From Peptococcaceae bacterium (GTDB taxonomy: Bacteria; Bacillota; Peptococcia; Peptococcales; Peptococcaceae), in assembly GCA_019420345.1 (NCBI GenBank), contig JAHZHI010000011.1:62001-126000 (forward strand): 64,000 nucleotides of DNA, read 5' to 3'. The first letter of the stretch is position 1. Each line of letters starts with the position of its first letter. Positions 62,258 to 64,000 of this stretch are shown piece by piece. The notes under the pieces were generated by a model. That model worked only from the letters and a program-made list of their open reading frames with translations, was not told the DNA's origin and did no database searches. Made by a program: the position numbers and the translations under genes.

Positions 62258-62724
62258 CCCAGTACGAAGCACTCATCGACGAACTCACGAGCGATGGCAT
62301 CGAAGTCATCGAGTTCGATTTCTCGAGCGATGATCTCCACGGCCTCTATGCCGACGGCTGCATCGCCATCAATAAAAATCTCCCCACCCACGAAAAGCTG
62401 CTCACAGCCTACGAAGAATGGGGTCATCATAAAACAAGTTATGGGAATATTCTGGACCAATCAACCGCAGCCAACCGCTGGCAGGAAAAACGCGCCCGCA
62501 GCTGGGCACATGACAGATTCATGCCAGTCGAAAGATTCATCGACAAGATCCTCGAGATCCGTCCCACCGACGTCTGGGAACTCATCGAAGCCCTCGACCT
62601 CACCTATCCCTACCTCTGCAGCCTCGTCGAGCACTACCAGCAGAAGTACGGCCCCTACAAAGAATTCGACGGCGGCTGCATCTGGTTCGATCCGATTGAT
62701 ATAGCGTTGTACAATATGGAATAA
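62254..62724 (+). CDS. ImmA/IrrE-like metallopeptidase
   Basis: 156 aa. LTAYEEWGHHKTSYGNILD is the phage ImmA form of the HExxH site (EExGHH), preceded by DGCIAINKNLPTHEKL. In ICEBs1 and similar phages ImmA cleaves the repressor encoded next to it to trigger induction. The coupling with the CI-like gene supports this here. The C-terminal part (FDGGCIWFDPIDIALYNM) is variable. Confidence 0.88.
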   Translation: MTQYEALIDELTSDGIEVIEFDFSSDDLHGLYADGCIAINKNLPTHEKLLTAYEEWGHHKTSYGNILDQSTAANRWQEKRARSWAHDRFMPVERFIDKILEIRPTDVWELIEALDLTYPYLCSLVEHYQQKYGPYKEFDGGCIWFDPIDIALYNME

Positions 62725-62739
62725 AAAGGCGGACACCAC

Positions 62740-63549
62740 ATGTTAAAGAAATTCCTTTCTTCCTTCGTCTCTTCCAAAAACGAGACTACCGAAAACTATC
62801 TGCCCGAAAAAAAGCCAGCATTTTATTTCACCGTCGCAGGCGCATTCGGCGAACGACAAACACTTATCCGCAAAAAGCCCTTTAAAAGCTCTGGTGATCG
62901 ACACGACCTTTTCCTCATTCCTGAGCCGGATAATCCAGTCGATAAGAATGCAATCATCGTCTATGCGAAAAAAATCGGGCAGATTGGATATGTCCCTGCT
63001 GAAATCGCAAAAGAAGTTAACCTATTTATTATCAATTATCCCGGTTATGCGTTGGCCTATGAAAAAATAGATGCGCGGCCATGGGATCCTAACGATGAAG
63101 ATCTTGATGTTGAAGTGAAATTGTATGCCCTTGATTCGTCAGAAGCGCTTATCGCATCTGAGCAGAAAGCAGAAATAGAATTCGCATTTACGGATCTTGA
63201 AACGTCATATATCAACGCTGTTAAGAATCACTATCCTCAGCTTCCTTTGTCAGGTTCAAGGGACAAAACCTATATCCTCATAGAATGGGCCGGGCATGTT
63301 TTTCTTAAACTGAAAATCGGCAAGCGCTTGCAATACGCTTTGCTCCCAGCTGATTATGAATCCCTTGATGAAATCGACCTTACATTTGAAGATCCTTCCA
63401 AAGCTGAAGCCAACAATATCAGAGCCATGCTTCCATCACCTGATGACACGATAAAAATAAAACCATATCTCGACAAACAGGAGGCGATCATAAACCAAAA
63501 AATTCAGTGGTATGACCAGCTCTATTCTGAAATGAGTAAAATCAAATAA
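62740..63549 (+). CDS. HIRAN domain protein
   Basis: 269 aa. Residues about 28-105 (FYFTVAGAFGERQ, DLFLIPEPDNPVDKNAIIVY, QIGYVPAEIAKEV) form a HIRAN domain, known from HLTF-type proteins to bind DNA ends. The rest is not recognised and is helical at the C terminus. It is the third plus-strand gene after the repressor. It may be an accessory gene carried by the prophage. Confidence 0.85.
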   Translation: MLKKFLSSFVSSKNETTENYLPEKKPAFYFTVAGAFGERQTLIRKKPFKSSGDRHDLFLIPEPDNPVDKNAIIVYAKKIGQIGYVPAEIAKEVNLFIINYPGYALAYEKIDARPWDPNDEDLDVEVKLYALDSSEALIASEQKAEIEFAFTDLETSYINAVKNHYPQLPLSGSRDKTYILIEWAGHVFLKLKIGKRLQYALLPADYESLDEIDLTFEDPSKAEANNIRAMLPSPDDTIKIKPYLDKQEAIINQKIQWYDQLYSEMSKIK

Positions 63550-63563
63550 AAGGAGGAATTCAC

Positions 63564-64000
63564 ATGAAAAAGAAAAGACTACTCTCCAGCCTACTGATCG
63601 TAGGCCTGCTGGCAACAGCTTCACCAGCAGCAGCTACGCCAATGGATCCGCATATCCATGGCACGCCAGTCACCATCCATGTCGATGGCGAATACCTGCC
63701 CACCGATGTAGATCCTGTCATCGAAAAGGGGCGCACCCTGGTCCCTCTGCGTGCTGCTGGCGAAGCCGTCGGTGCTGAAGTATCATGGGATCAGCCTACG
63801 CAAACAGCCACCGTCTCCAAGGATGGCACGACCGTTTCCTTCAAGCTTGGCAGCATCACTTATTTTGTCAACGGCGAATCCCGTTTAACAGATGTGCCGC
63901 CGCAAATGAAAAACAATCGCACAATGCTTCCGATCCGTGTACTCGCAGAAGCGATCGGCGCTGAAGTCACCTGGAACCAAGATCTGCTCGATGTCGCCAT
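63564..64000 (+). CDS. Secreted protein with copper amine oxidase N-terminal-type domains, 3' end cut
   Basis: It starts 9 nt after AAAGGAGG. The signal peptide MKKKRLLSSLLIVGLLATA ends near SPAAA. Two stalk-type repeats follow (GRTLVPLRAAGEAVGAEVSW and NRTMLPIRVLAEAIGAEVTW), the Cu_amine_oxidN1 module that Bacillota use in cell-surface proteins without oxidase activity. The reading frame continues past the window. It could be a prophage-carried surface gene or the first host gene if the element ended earlier. Confidence 0.88.
   Translation, partial: MKKKRLLSSLLIVGLLATASPAAATPMDPHIHGTPVTIHVDGEYLPTDVDPVIEKGRTLVPLRAAGEAVGAEVSWDQPTQTATVSKDGTTVSFKLGSITYFVNGESRLTDVPPQMKNNRTMLPIRVLAEAIGAEVTWNQDLLDVA

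Larger units (their letters stand above)
34166..64000. mobile_element. Contractile-tailed (PBSX/xkd-like) prophage, right end outside window
   Basis: A continuous set of phage lysis, tail, head, packaging, replication and lysogeny-control genes runs from ssrA to at least the ImmA-like gene at 62.7 kb. All structural and early genes are on the minus strand and most lysogeny genes are on the plus strand. Tail gene order follows PBSX xkdI-U. The head is HK97-like. Most genes look intact, so the element may be inducible. No integrase is present before 64000. The HIRAN and stalk-protein genes are placed in the element by position only. Confidence 0.9.

Noticed and set aside
34166..64000. Diversity-generating retroelement, CRISPR array or tRNA genes
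   Set aside because: No reverse transcriptase, variable-repeat/template pair, spaced direct repeats or tRNA cloverleaf was seen in the window.

Overview
The window is chromosomal DNA of a member of the Bacillota, with an integrated prophage filling the right half. Host markers are RNase Y, a YpvA-type DinG with a fused exonuclease domain, the PyrD/PyrK class 1B dihydroorotate dehydrogenase, a long HflX, an S-layer-homology (SLH) secreted esterase, and strong AGGAGG ribosome sites throughout. SLH anchoring and a copper-amine-oxidase-type stalk protein fit Negativicutes or a related clostridial lineage. I cannot fix the class from sequence alone.

Host region (1-34165). A partial SGNH esterase with SLH repeats (minus) is followed by rny and then a long, tightly packed minus-strand block. 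Read 5' to 3', the block is pyrB-pyrC-pyrK-pyrD-pyrF-pyrE-hflX-(methionine gamma-lyase-like)-DUF456-ddl-recA-recX, then rny after a terminator. Many junctions are ATGA or TAATG overlaps, so pyrimidine synthesis, ribosome rescue, cell-wall D-Ala-D-Ala synthesis and recombination appear to be co-transcribed. carAB and a visible PyrR attenuator are absent. Divergent from pyrB are ahcY and dinG on the plus strand, with a clear promoter and a bidirectional terminator. Next comes an unrecognised 300-aa gene. A second minus-strand group follows: DUF445 (double length), sbcD, sbcC, an RluD-family synthase, cca, and then rluB, glcD, glcF. ssrA (tmRNA, plus strand) closes the host part.

Prophage (about 34166 to beyond 64000). 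It abuts the 3' end of ssrA, which is probably the attachment site. It is a contractile-tailed (PBSX/xkd-like) phage with HK97-type head genes. Read on the minus strand from about 60.8 kb down, it has small early genes, an HUH replication protein, SSB, MazG, an ArpU/RinA-like late regulator, HNH, terminases, portal, ClpP-like protease, capsid, connectors, sheath, tube, a frameshifting chaperone, tape measure, baseplate, three paralogous tail-tip proteins, holin and amidase. The lysogeny switch (Cro-like minus, CI-like plus, shared operators) lies at 61.5-62.3 kb, followed by an ImmA-like peptidase, a HIRAN protein and a partial secreted stalk protein. No integrase or second att site is seen, so the right end lies beyond the window.

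Most interesting points: (1) a consensus promoter and an intrinsic terminator enclose a roughly 55-nt RNA antisense to the leader of the HUH Rep gene, arranged like a plasmid copy-control RNA; (2) two tandem tail-tip genes each carry an identical G7 tract that throws them out of frame, suggesting phase variation or recoding; (3) HflX carries a JAMM-like motif in an N-terminal extension; (4) the endolysin and a baseplate protein share a C-terminal SLH-like module; (5) a baseplate-hub protein is fused to an M23 peptidase.
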